NCBI GenBank assembly: GCA_010093485.1
Contig: MU001494.1
Location: 1,581,937 to 1,645,936, forward strand
Reading direction: 5' to 3'
From: Karstenula rhodostoma CBS 690.94
Lineage: Eukaryota > Ascomycota > Dothideomycetes > Pleosporales > Didymosphaeriaceae
Length of the DNA: 64,000 bases
A model generated the notes under the pieces. It saw nothing but the letters and a program-made list of their open reading frames with translations, was not told the origin of the DNA and searched no databases. A program made the position numbers and the translations under genes. Below, piece after piece: positions 42,231 through 52,493 of the stretch (position 1 is the first letter of the stretch; every line of letters begins with the position of its first letter).

Positions 42231-43859
42231 TTATCCTACACTACCACTCATTCTCTCTAGCATCTCCATTGCCGATGGGCCACGCGCAGACGGCTTGCGT
42301 CCCGCTCTCCTGGCGGCCCTCTGCTCCCTGGCACTTGGCTCCGGTCTCGGCTTCTCAGGTATATTAGGTACGACTGTTCTAAACAGCGGTTTCTCAGGGG
42401 ATGCAGCTATCGGTGGGGTATTCGTTTTCATGGTTCTGATCTTCGGGCCCTCTTTCTTCGCCAGCTCCACAGCACTCTGATCACCCCGGAACGGGAAGTT
42501 GATTGCCTGCAACATAGCGAAACGCACAGCGTCGATGCCGAGTCTACGCTCGTCGACCAGTACGTCAGAGCTGCAGGCCAGGATCTCACCGATTGCACCG
42601 GCGCCAACTGGGGGCTTGATCTCCTCACGGAGCTTCTCCATCGTCTGGCGCAGCCCTTGCAGCGTTCCTTTCGGTCTCAGCTTATCCAGACGTTTGCCAT
42701 CGAAGCGCTTTATAGACTTTGCTTCGGGCAAGTAGATCTTGTCAACCTTAGAAAGGATGACCTGATGTGAGACGCCGCCTAGACGCAGGGACGCAAGCAG
42801 CGAGCGATCCTTATCTTTGATGCCGTGCTGCGCGTCGATTAATACGAAGACACGCCGCAACTGCTTGCGGCCTTGGAGATACTTCATGATCTCCGTGCCC
42901 CATTCGACGAGCGAGCCCTCTCCGTACCCGGGCATATCCACGATGGTGATGCCGCCCTTGCCCACGATCTTTCCGTGTCCGCTGGGTTGCTTCTTGTAAT
43001 GTACGCCGCCTTGTGGCCCGAGGCCATAGAGGTTCATCGTTTTGGTAAATCCTGGGGTGGCAGACGTGCGCGCGAGCAAAGCTTTGGTGTCTGCATTTAC
43101 GATTGCGTTGAGTAGGCTACTCTTCCCCACGTTACTCCGGCCCACGAATGCTATCTCGGGGACGTCGCTCTCGGGGAAGCCTCGGAAGACCCCCACGGAC
43201 TGTAGAAACCTCGGCGACGCGCTCTTCGTGAAAAAGTGCTGAGCTTGTGTCTTCTGCGCTATGGTAGGAGCCAGGGTCTCCCAGTACCAATTCCAATCCC
43301 CAAGCTTACCAAAGTGCAAGGACATGTGGTGCAGAGGCTTCTCGGGTGACCATATCTTCACTGGCGGCAGCGGCGGCGTTGGATCTCCCGATGGCTTGAG
43401 AAATTCGAATTCGGCTTCCACGTCCTCCTTCTCCTTGGGCAACTGTCTTCCGCGTATGAATGACGGTGTCTTTATACTAGCTGCGACCCGCGGTCTCTTG
43501 CCAAGTTTCGTCCGCCGTACCTCTACAGGAACGAATACTGTGTTCTTTGGACCGACAGAGGGCAACGTCCGTTTTTTTGATCGCGGGACATGTTGGCCGT
43601 CATTGGAATCAACTTTCAGGCCGGACTTCCACGTCGATTGTTTCGACAGACCATGTGCTTTTCCAATCGCTACATCTCCCTTGCTCAGCTTCTCGTAATG
43701 TTTCTTGATGCGGAAGGAGGCTTTGCCGGGTGCGTCGGTCGAGTTATACCGCGGTTGCGTGTGTAGAGCGGGGGGGATATTGGTAGATCTCGGACATCGT
43801 AGAATAGTCCCTATGCAGCCCCGACATATATATTGCGGTCTCGCAGGCAACGAAAGCAT
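42231..43859 (-). CDS. EngB/YihA-type GTPase, probably mitochondrial
   Basis: TrmE-Era-EngA-EngB-Septin superfamily GTPase; bacterial EngB acts in large-subunit ribosome assembly, and fungal members work in mitochondrial translation or mitoribosome assembly. Single exon, 542 residues from the ATG at 43859, chosen because it opens a presequence-like N-terminus (LSLPARPQYICRGCIG); the frame extends 17 codons further upstream. G motifs: G1 FVGRSNVGKSSLLNA, G2 region ARTSATPGFTKTMNLYGLG, G3 ITIVDMPGYGEGS, G4 VILSKVDKIYLPE, G5 LACSSDV. Upstream are about 230 residues of low-complexity extension absent from bacteria. The divergent neighbour is FMC1, another mitochondrial gene. Confidence 0.92.
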   Translation of the reverse strand: MLSLPARPQYICRGCIGTILRCPRSTNIPPALHTQPRYNSTDAPGKASFRIKKHYEKLSKGDVAIGKAHGLSKQSTWKSGLKVDSNDGQHVPRSKKRTLPSVGPKNTVFVPVEVRRTKLGKRPRVAASIKTPSFIRGRQLPKEKEDVEAEFEFLKPSGDPTPPLPPVKIWSPEKPLHHMSLHFGKLGDWNWYWETLAPTIAQKTQAQHFFTKSASPRFLQSVGVFRGFPESDVPEIAFVGRSNVGKSSLLNAIVNADTKALLARTSATPGFTKTMNLYGLGPQGGVHYKKQPSGHGKIVGKGGITIVDMPGYGEGSLVEWGTEIMKYLQGRKQLRRVFVLIDAQHGIKDKDRSLLASLRLGGVSHQVILSKVDKIYLPEAKSIKRFDGKRLDKLRPKGTLQGLRQTMEKLREEIKPPVGAGAIGEILACSSDVLVDERRLGIDAVRFAMLQAINFPFRGDQSAVELAKKEGPKIRTMKTNTPPIAASPEKPLFRTVVPNIPEKPRPEPSAREQRAARRAGRKPSARGPSAMEMLERMSGSVG

Positions 43860-44038
43860 CGTTGGTGAAGGTCGAACGGCCTGTTGTCCGCAGCTCGTCG
43901 CAAAGTTCACGGCGGGTCCGAGCTCTCTCCCGCAACTTTTCGCCGCAGCACCTCCGCATCTTCACCACTCGTCCCACACTGCTGCCAGCCGTCGCAACAC
44001 GCACTACACCAACTTTATCGAACTCCCAATCACCTCCA
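43860..44038. promoter_or_regulatory. Compact bidirectional promoter, EngB-type GTPase and FMC1
   Basis: Only about 180 bp separate the two divergent start codons. Both products are mitochondrial assembly factors. No TATA box; sequence is pyrimidine-rich toward FMC1. Confidence 0.45.
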
Positions 44039-44413
44039 ATGGCTTCATCGACGCCGCAAGTCCGCTCCATCTACCGGCGCCTGCTCCGCGAACTACCCTC
44101 GCCTGGATCCCCGACCCCGTCTACCCGGTCCGCGACCACCCCACCCAAGTTCCGTTCGAGCTCGCACCAGAAACTCTCGGCGCCCTCTGCGATACAAAAA
44201 CGCATACGCGACACGATCTCAAAAGCGAACAGCGCAAGTCAAATGGCACAGGCAGAGCAATTCGTTCAATACGTGCAGGCGCAGAGGATGTACGCGACGC
44301 TGATTGAGCGATACAATCCTGGGATGGGAATGAGTGAAGAGGAGAGAGTACGATTGAGCGCGAGGAGGGTGGGTGTGAATTTACCGACCGAGTTTGTCAA
44401 GGGGCAGGAGTGA
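44039..44413 (+). CDS. FMC1: ATP synthase assembly factor Fmc1, mitochondrial (LYR-like)
   Basis: Small matrix factor needed for assembly or stability of F1-ATPase with Atp12 at high temperature (yeast knowledge). Single exon, 124 residues, from the ATG at 44039. Family marks: RSIYRRLLRELPSP at the N-terminus (LYR-like helix), VQYVQAQRMYATLIERYNPG and the C-terminal MSEEERVRLSARRVGVNLPT. The longer in-frame extension upstream overlaps the shared promoter and is not used. Confidence 0.9.
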   Translation: MASSTPQVRSIYRRLLRELPSPGSPTPSTRSATTPPKFRSSSHQKLSAPSAIQKRIRDTISKANSASQMAQAEQFVQYVQAQRMYATLIERYNPGMGMSEEERVRLSARRVGVNLPTEFVKGQE

Positions 44414-44731
44414 GGGGGAAGCAATGCGAGGAGGTGGGTTGCATTGCAGACAGCAGCAAGGGTACACAATCTGGATGGAGGAGCTACGCGTATAATAATG
44501 TACAGTATCATAAAAGAGTTAAACTACATAATGTGGGCCTGACAGACCGGTTGTTTCTATCCGCTACGAAGACAGGTGCTGCAAGGAAGGCGCACATGCC
44601 GCCGACGAAGGGTATGCTGCTTTTCCACCCGAACGCCGAGATCAAATTGAAGCAGTTCCGCCCGATAACCTGCTATTCACACTTCAAGCACGCTGTCGTG
44701 GCCGGTTCAAGCATAAGCTGCTCTGCCTCAG
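44414..44731. other. Intergenic between FMC1 and SRP40
   Basis: About 320 bp between convergent genes. A small inverted repeat (GCAATGC ... GCATTGC, 44430-44456) could form a hairpin near the FMC1 3' end. Nothing else seen. Confidence 0.3.
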
Positions 44732-44883
44732 TCAAAAGGTTGTTTTCCGGCCGCTGAATCCGCGACGACTGATACCCTGACCGCGACCGCGACCTTGTCC
44801 TAAACCACCCCTTCGGCCTCCTCGTCCACCAGAATTTTGAGTGTTTTTGCGTCCATGCTCTTGCACATGCTCTTGTTCACGTC
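44732..44883 (-). other. Candidate alternative last exon of SRP40 encoding an RGG tail
   Basis: A CTAAT branch-like site and a GTTGCAG acceptor at 44884 precede a 152 nt open stretch on the minus strand that encodes GGRGGRRGGLGQGRGRGQG near its end and stops at 44732. It is in phase with a possible donor (GTATTA) at 44975, six codons before the normal SRP40 stop. Joined, the protein would be 480 residues. The donor is weak, so this is a candidate minor isoform. Confidence 0.4.
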
Positions 44884-44955
44884 CTGCAACACCCACAAAA
44901 GATTAGTGACCTAGTTCTATTGCGAACAGTTTTCCGCAATGCATGGAAAGGCAAT

Positions 44956-46266
44956 TTAGTCTTCAAACTTAATACCTTTGCCACCCGACGTGTCAATCAT
45001 GCCGCCCCTGTAAGAGCCCCGCTTCTTCTTGTTTTTCTCCTTTGTGAAGCCCTTGCCCTTGGTCACGACCAAGTCGGCATGGGCGCGGTCGGCATAATCG
45101 TAAGACACGTAATCGTTGCTGGCGAACCGCGGATCCACGGCCGTGTCCGGCTTGATACGCTGGAATCGCTTCTCCACGTGGTTCTTCTTTGTGGCCGGGC
45201 CATCCACGGCGGCCGAATCGGATTCGGATTGCTTGCGCTTGTTGCCAGCGGCAGGTACGGGAGAAGCACGTCCAACGGTTGCGCTCGAATCACTCTTCTC
45301 CTCCTTTTCGGAGTCGGACGAGTCGCTGTCGGAGGAACTGGAGTCGTTGCTGGACGATGAAGAGTCATCCTTCTTCGCAGCCTTCTTCTTGGTCACCTTT
45401 TTCGCCTTCTTCGCAGGGGCAGCGTCCGACCCGCTGTCCGAAGAAGAGGAGTCGGAGTCAGAGTCGCTGGAGGAGTCGGAGCTCGAAGATGAGGATGAAG
45501 AGACAGAAGCCGCCTTCTTGGCGATCTTCGTCTTCTTGGACTTCACTTCGGCCTCGGAATCGGAGCTGGAGTCGCTGTCGCTGTCACTGTCCGAGTCGCT
45601 CGAGCTGGAGGAGTCCGAAGAATCCGAAGAGTCTGAGGAGTCTGAGTCGTCGGATTCGGGGAGCGGGACGTTGGCGGGTTCATCATCAGAGTCGCTGTCG
45701 GAGTCACTGTCCGAGGACGAAGCAGAGGACGAAGAGACAGAGACAGATCGCTTGTTCTTCTTGACGGGATTGGCCTTCTCATCCTCTGAGTCCGAATCGG
45801 AGCTGGAGCTGGAGCTGGAAGAGTCAGAGTCAGAGTCGACGTCCTTCGCAGCTGCCTTCTTCTTCGGTGCCTCCTTCTCGTCTTCGGAGTCGCTGCTGTC
45901 GTCGCTCGAATCGTTGTCGGAAGCGCTGCTGCTGTCGTCGCTGCTAGCCGCGCTCTTCTCGTCCACGTCCATCGCACCAGACGCATCTTTGGTGTTCTCC
46001 TCCCATTGCTTGTAAAGCGTAGTGAGGTCGGGCAGGTCCTGCGGAGACGCTGCGCTTGCGGCGGCGGGGGCCTCAGCCTGAAGCTTGCTCGCGGTTTCAG
46101 TATAGCCGTGCTCGCTCAGGAACGATTGAACGAGGTTCAGCAGCGGGCCTGGAGCTTTGGCGGCAGCCTTCTTGGACTTGCCGACGCGTCCGGCGGCGAC
46201 TTTGTTTGAAGTCGGCTGCTTCTTGTCGCGGGAGGTGGCCTTTGTGACCTTTTTGCTGCTCGCCAT
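44956..46266 (-). CDS. SRP40: Nucleolar phosphoprotein Srp40/Nopp140
   Basis: Nucleolar and Cajal-body chaperone for snoRNPs; in yeast it affects H/ACA and C/D snoRNP function. Single exon, 436 residues. Residues about 40-65 form a LisH-like helix (LLNLVQSFLSEHGYTETASK). The middle is alternating acidic-serine runs and Lys/Ala-rich linkers, the Nopp140 repeat pattern of casein kinase 2 targets. The diagnostic C-terminal SRP40 domain is intact: EKRFQRIKPDTAVDPRFASN, YADRAHADLVVTKGKGF, KKRGSYRGGMIDTSGGK and the end GIKFED. It diverges from SEC3. Confidence 0.93.
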   Translation of the reverse strand: MASSKKVTKATSRDKKQPTSNKVAAGRVGKSKKAAAKAPGPLLNLVQSFLSEHGYTETASKLQAEAPAAASAASPQDLPDLTTLYKQWEENTKDASGAMDVDEKSAASSDDSSSASDNDSSDDSSDSEDEKEAPKKKAAAKDVDSDSDSSSSSSSSDSDSEDEKANPVKKNKRSVSVSSSSASSSDSDSDSDSDDEPANVPLPESDDSDSSDSSDSSDSSSSSDSDSDSDSDSSSDSEAEVKSKKTKIAKKAASVSSSSSSSSDSSSDSDSDSSSSDSGSDAAPAKKAKKVTKKKAAKKDDSSSSSNDSSSSDSDSSDSEKEEKSDSSATVGRASPVPAAGNKRKQSESDSAAVDGPATKKNHVEKRFQRIKPDTAVDPRFASNDYVSYDYADRAHADLVVTKGKGFTKEKNKKKRGSYRGGMIDTSGGKGIKFED

Positions 46267-46744
46267 GGTGACAATTAGCGTACGTCGTCGTGGGGGGTGA
46301 GGGTGGTAGGCGGTGTCGATGCAGGTACAAAAAAGTTTGTCCCAGTATAAAAACCCAAGCCGCAGCTGTGGCGGGGCACGCTAATCCATTCCAGAGCTAG
46401 GGTGACGTCCATGGTGGCTGCGGGCCGTCTCATACACGACAACGACAACCACACCTCCTCGAGCTGTCACGAGGAACGCCCACCATTAACCGCGCCCACC
46501 TCCACGCACACCGTCCTCCGCGATTCCGAACATTCGCACCTTCCGTTTTGAGCTGGAACGACTGCGGCACCAATTGCCGACGTCTGCTTCCACGCCCGTC
46601 CCGCGCGCCGTCGCCATTGATGGCTGCACCCTGCGGCACATCCGCCCACATATAGAGGCATAGGCCAGCTGGCTTGCCTCGCATATGGTTCGCAGATCCG
46701 CAGAACTTCTCTTTCCCGGAATACTGTGCTGGTGCTAGACCGAC
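46267..46744. promoter_or_regulatory. Divergent promoter region SRP40 / SEC3
   Basis: About 480 bp between start codons. A TATAAAAA stretch lies at 46346-46353 (plus orientation). Otherwise no motif recognised. Confidence 0.35.
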
Positions 46745-49700
46745 ATGGATCCGCGATCTCGTAACTACTCTAATGGCAATGGAAGCACGGGAAGACCCAG
46801 CAATGAAAGCCGGCGTCCGCCCGGGGCCCCTGGAGGACCACCCTCTTCTGAGCGCTCTTCTGCGCGGTCAGGATCAGCCATGTCCCGCGCCGAAAGATTT
46901 GAAGACGAGCGGCGGAGGATCACTGCGAGTTGCTTCTCCAAGATAGACTCAGAAGATGGCCAGCGTGCGTAGTCACACATTCTACCGGCGGAGCTGACAC
47001 TAGGCGCCTTCGACTAACACCTCTCAGTGCTCGAATCCTACATCACCCACATTCGCATACAAGAAGATGCTGCATATCCGCAGTCGCCCGCCCCTCCCGA
47101 CTCAGACCCAAAAAACAAGAAACAGCGTGTCATCGTTGTTTCCGTGCACAAGACCAAGTTGGTGCGTATTCACAAAGGTCGAGAAAATGCGAATGGAAGT
47201 TTTTCCATCGGCAAATCATGGGAAATGTACGAGCTGTCTGCCGTTGAAAACTACGTACACTCGAATCCGCAAACGCCGGAGGGGAAGCAACACAAGCTAT
47301 GGGCCAAAGATACGGGGTTTCTGGTGACAATAGTCAAACCGTATTACTGGGAGGCTCATACTTCGAAAGAAAAAGAGTTCTTCATTGGCAGCATGGTAAA
47401 AGTTTACACAAAATTCACGGACAGATTTGATCGTAAACAAGGAAAATACCCCGTTTTGACTGGCTTCTCGGACACTGAACTCGAGACGCTCACAGACCGT
47501 CGCCCTTACGCAGCAACCGAAGAAGGCCGCGCAGCCCACGATGCATGGATGGCGCCCTATACTAACCGCGACCATGAGAAGCCACCACCAGAGGACCCTG
47601 GTCCATATGCTCGTTGGGAAAGGGCAAGACAGCCCCAAGCTAGACCTGGCCCTCCTCTCCGGCCGCAAAATCTGCCGCCGCCCGGAGACATGAGGCGCAT
47701 GGTTCCTCCTCAAGATAGAGAAACGAACCGCAATCCGTCAGAAGAAAGGGACCCAAGGCGCATGCCACCACCGGGAGAGAGGGATATGAGACGGCCACCG
47801 CCACCAGGAGACAGAAGACCTCCCCCACGGGGCCCGCCCCGCCCCCCAACCGCAGAGGGTGATCCGCGTCAAAGACGGCCTGGTCCACCGCCGATGTCAG
47901 ATAGGGCAGATCCCGCGATCTTCAGCGCATCTCCTGGAGATGCACGCATGCCTCCTGTTTCTCCCCGATTTGCGCCTCCTGGCATGGGCATGCTACCTCC
48001 AGGGCTTCAAGCTGGTCGTGGACGACGACCGTCCATAGACCAGAACATGCGCAGTCGTCCTAGCAGAGAAAATATGGCACTGCGACCGTCAGCCAGCCGA
48101 GAACGTTTGCAACCAACGCCTGGATCGATACCGCCGGTGCCCATCCCGTCACCAGCGCGATTAGATCCCAAATCATCGCAGTCTGAACTACGCCCCAAAA
48201 CTCCAAATACCACAGCAAATGCTTCATCTATTCCTCCCAGTCTTAGCCCAGGAAGACCTCCATTCACAGATGATGCTCGGTCGCAAAGGTCGGGGAAATC
48301 TATGGAACGGCCTTCATTCGACGGGGCTGGTTCGAGACCGTCTCCTGTTGAAGACCTTAGACCGAGTACGAACGGATACCCGCCACCACCGGTGCGACGC
48401 GAACCATCTCCTAGGGGACTCCGCCCCGGAACTGCTCAAAGTAGTGCCAGCTCTTTCCAGTCTCGAAACGAAGACCCCACCACTGAAGAAGCCGGGCAAA
48501 GGACTGCTCCCCCAGAGCGCAGAAGGCCGCCAATGGAGCGACCAGCCCAGTTGTCGAAGGCAAGTTACGACAGTGGAGTTAGTGGTCCCAACACCGCATT
48601 TCATACGCCGGCTCAGTCTCCACCACCCACAGAACGGATCCCACTGGAACCTCCACCCAGGAGAAGACCACAGGAAATACCCGACAGGCCTAAACCTTCT
48701 CCAGCCGAGGCACCATCCGCTGTTTTCGGAGACACGCTTCTTTCAGATCGCTTGCGCTCTTCTCCTGCGCAAATATTGCCGCTTGCACAACCTCCACCAC
48801 CACCCACTTCTCCACTCCCACAGATACCCAAGGCGCCCGAGCAAAAGGAGCGCTCTCCTGTGGCAGAGTCGCCTGTGAAACCTCCTCCGGCGGATGACAT
48901 ACCTATACCAGAGCCGCTCAAGAACGGCACCAAAGGAATGGAGAAAGAATCTGAGACCGCGCCAGAAGTGAAACCGATTTCACCTACAACAGAGGATGAC
49001 AAGGAGCCTACGTCATCTTCCACCACGAGCCCTGGGGATACTAAACTGGGCAAAGCTGGCACGGCGAATGCTTTCCGCAAGATAGCTAAAGCGGCAGGCG
49101 CCTTCAACGCCGGCGGATTCGTGCCTCGTGCTGGTGGTGCTGCGGCGAAGCGACTCCAACCAGACGAGAAGAAGACTGATGAGCCTGACGGTATTAGTGC
49201 GGTGTTTGTTCCCCAACGTCAAGTACCAAAAGAAGAAGTCAAACCGAAAGAAGAGGACGTCCAGCCTAAAGCTGAGGCGGACCGATCGTCAAAGGGCCGC
49301 CTGTCGATACAAACCGAAGTTGTGCCTGAAGTCAAGGTCTCTGCACCCCTGGAACCCACGCCCGTAACTCTCAAGGATGTGGGACCGAACATGCCTGAGC
49401 GCGCTGCGTCACCTAGCGCAGAAGATGAGCAACCTGCACCAAAACCCCAGGCCGAACCTGAAGTGCGGCGCAAGAGACGAAGGTCCAATCAGCAAATGAC
49501 GAACATCTCTAGGTTGGGTATTGATCCTAATATTCTGGATGAACGAGGGCTTGAGTTTGAGACCCTCTTGTCCGAGTTTGGATGGGGTAGCAGTGAACTC
49601 TCAGCGAAGAACATCGAGTCTCTAGAATCCGACATCAAGCGCGAGATCGCCCGCGTAGAAGCAGGCAGCTGGTTAAACCACCTTGAGCAGAAGGATGACC

Positions 49701-51961
49701 GTGTTGAGGCAGTCGAAAAACTCTTGGATCGCGCCATCGCTGAATGCGACGAACTTGAAGGTCTTCTTACACTTTACAACGTGGAGCTAAGCGTAAGTAA
49801 CAGGCGCCACCCCTTTCCACTTTCCAACATTGCTAACTGTCGCTACAGAGTTTGAACGACGATATTGCTTTCATCGAAGCCCAGAGCCAGGGCCTGCAAG
49901 TCCAGACGGCCAATCAGCGGTTACTGCAAAACGAACTCAAGCAACTCGTCGACACCATATCCATAACTGAAGACCAGCTTATACCGCTCAGACGCGAACC
50001 CATTGGCAAGGTGAACGGTCTGCGTGCTATTGAGAGCTCTTTGGTCCTACTTTACAAGGCCTTGATCACCATTGATCCTGCTTTTGTTGACAGCAGCCGT
50101 GCCGTAGGTGCAGACAGTCTCAACAAGATCACCAACTCAGGTTTCGGCAACAGTGAACTGGCCTCGATGCAAGCATTGCAAGAAAAGAAGGATCGATACC
50201 TCAACGAGGGTGCCGTGTTCTTGGACCGGCTCAAGAAACATATGGAGATCACTTTCGGCGCCGCATTCTTGCAGACCAAGGAGACTCTGGAACGTATCGA
50301 CACGACATCGATGCCATCGACCAAAGCTAACATCGCGGCCCATGATGCTGGTCGAGATACCCTGTGGATGCTCAGCCCAGTGACACTGTTCGCAAAGGAA
50401 ATTGATCGAGCCTCCTGGGATGCCCTGATCCGCATGTACCAGAACCAAGCCAGCACGGCTTATCAGAATGAGGTCCGGGACAATATCCTGTCCTGGAAGC
50501 GATTCGCCCGTAAACCCACTGGGGATGAGCAAGAGCTCTTGTTCACCGCTCAGGAGAAGGAACCCGAAAGTATCACCGGTGCTGCCAAGAAACTCACTGT
50601 CAAACGAAGTCAAACTCTGGCTCGTGGTCTTCGAGCAGCTTCGGGTGATAAAGAAGTCAAGGCGAACAAGTCTCAGGATGGGAAGCTGTTCGCTTTTGAC
50701 GTGTTCGCTCGGGTTCTCGAGGATATCGGACCTGTGCTTCTGACTGAACAAAACTTCGTGACAGAATTTTTCCATGCAACCTCGACTGACTCTGTCGATT
50801 TTCCAGAGGCTGTTGCAAGGGCATACCCTGAAAACCGTCGCGGGCCAAACCTTTGGGTCCGAAAGCAGTATGAGGCTGACAGAGCAATGGCCAAACGCGT
50901 GGCCGAAGTCATGGAGGATATCTTCTCATTCTGGCCTACCGAGATTCAGAATCTGGTTGAGTGGGCCGTAAACGCTGATCCCTTGTATGTGTACTCATAG
51001 TGTGTTGTGCTGCCTTCGCTAATATCATTTCAGGCAAGGTGTTGGTATCCTTTGCGCTGTCGATCGCAAACTAATAGAGATTGAGGAGTCTAACCAAGAT
51101 TTCCTCACTCGCAACCTGCAGAAGGTTCACGAGCGCCTGACCAGTCTTTTCAGCCGCTTCGTAGACGAACAAATCCGAGCCATCGAAGACACCAAAGTGA
51201 AGATCAAAAAGCGCAAGGGCGTGATTTCATTCATGAAAACGTTCCCTCACTTCTCTGTGGCCATTGAGAACATGCTGCCCGCTGCAGACGAGCACGAGCA
51301 TCTCGAGATACGCCGTTTGGTTGACGATGCGTATCAAAAAATAAACAAAGCAATGTTTGAGAGCTTGAAGGTGATCGCCAAGGAGTCACCGGCGGTCATG
51401 GCTTCTCAAGGGCAAGCTGATCCTGAAGACAAGGAAGCACTAAACTACCATATTCTTCTTATCGAAAACATGAACCATTACATCGAGGAAGTCGATGCAC
51501 GGTCCGATCCAGTGCTGGTGGGTTGGAAAGTGAAGGCTCAAGAAGAATTGAGGGAGCACATGGACCTATATGTTGATGCCGTTATCCGACGACCTCTGGG
51601 TAAACTTCTGGAGTTCATCGAATCAACGGAAACGCTTCTCGCCCAGCCCGGCGCAAGTGCAGCAGCGATCGCTCAACGATCGTCTCACTCCCGCTCCGTC
51701 TTTAAGAAGTTGGTGCATTCATTCGATGCCAAGGAAATCCGCAAGGGTATTGAGGCCCTCAAGAAGCGTGTTGACAAGCATTTTGGCGACGCCGATGACC
51801 CGACCATCAGTCGCGACCTCGTCTTCAAAGTCCTCAAAGAATGTGAGAAGAAATACGACAACGTCTACGACCGCGCGGTCCACATCAACCAGGACGTGTA
51901 CTCGGGAGAGGTGGAGATGGACTGGACTCTGAACGATGTTTCCGCCGCTTTTAGGAGGTAA
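46745..51961 (+). CDS. SEC3: Exocyst complex component Sec3
   Basis: Exocyst subunit that marks sites of exocytosis by binding PI(4,5)P2 and Rho GTPases at the plasma membrane, for example at the hyphal tip. Four exons, 46745-46964, 47028-49792, 49849-50984 and 51034-51961, encode 1682 residues. After a short disordered start, residues about 75-200 form the Sec3 PIP2-binding PH-like domain (RVIVVSVHKTKLVRIHKGRE, EKEFFIGSMVKVYTKFTDR). Residues about 220-800 are a Pro/Arg/Ser-rich linker with many PPP motifs. The rest matches the Sec3 helical region: RRKRRSNQQMTNISRLGIDP, coiled-coil SLNDDIAFIEAQSQGLQVQ, and the C-terminal FMKTFPHFSVAIENMLP. The three introns are 49-63 bp. Confidence 0.95.
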
Positions 51962-52493
51962 AACGTCAAACATTGTCGCCTTTGCCTGGACCAGTCTGTT
52001 TAGTTTCGGAGTTGATGTTGCTTGCATATCTCGTTGCTGTGATTCGGGTATCAGCAAGCTTGGCGTTCTGGGAGTCTGGCATGTGGCTCGAATGCTGCTG
52101 CAAGGCGCTGTCTGTTTAGGACGGTCTCCTCGATATCATGCTAATTTACTTTGAGTGTATGGATTGAGTGTACAAATGAAGCTATTCTCTCGTGTTGATG
52201 GATTTGATATTATGAAGACCAACCGTGATGTAGATCTGAATCTCTCAATTGGTTTTACCTTTCTGACCTCGCTCTCTCTGCGATCGGGCGTTGTGTACAC
52301 CGTCAGATCTCGCGGTCGTATGCTGTCTGATTTTTACGCTTCCCTGGTCGATCGTTCTGCATGATGACCTCGGTTCCAATCGCGTAGCTTCATCTTCCCA
52401 TCGCTATCGACAGATATTCTGGCAGAATTGATGCAAAACATCGACAAAAAATGGATATGCAATGAAACATAGTATTCTCTCCTCTACCGCACC
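51962..52493. other. Intergenic between convergent SEC3 and unknown gene
   Basis: About 530 bp of shared 3' flanks, AT-richer than coding neighbours. Nothing recognised. Confidence 0.4.
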
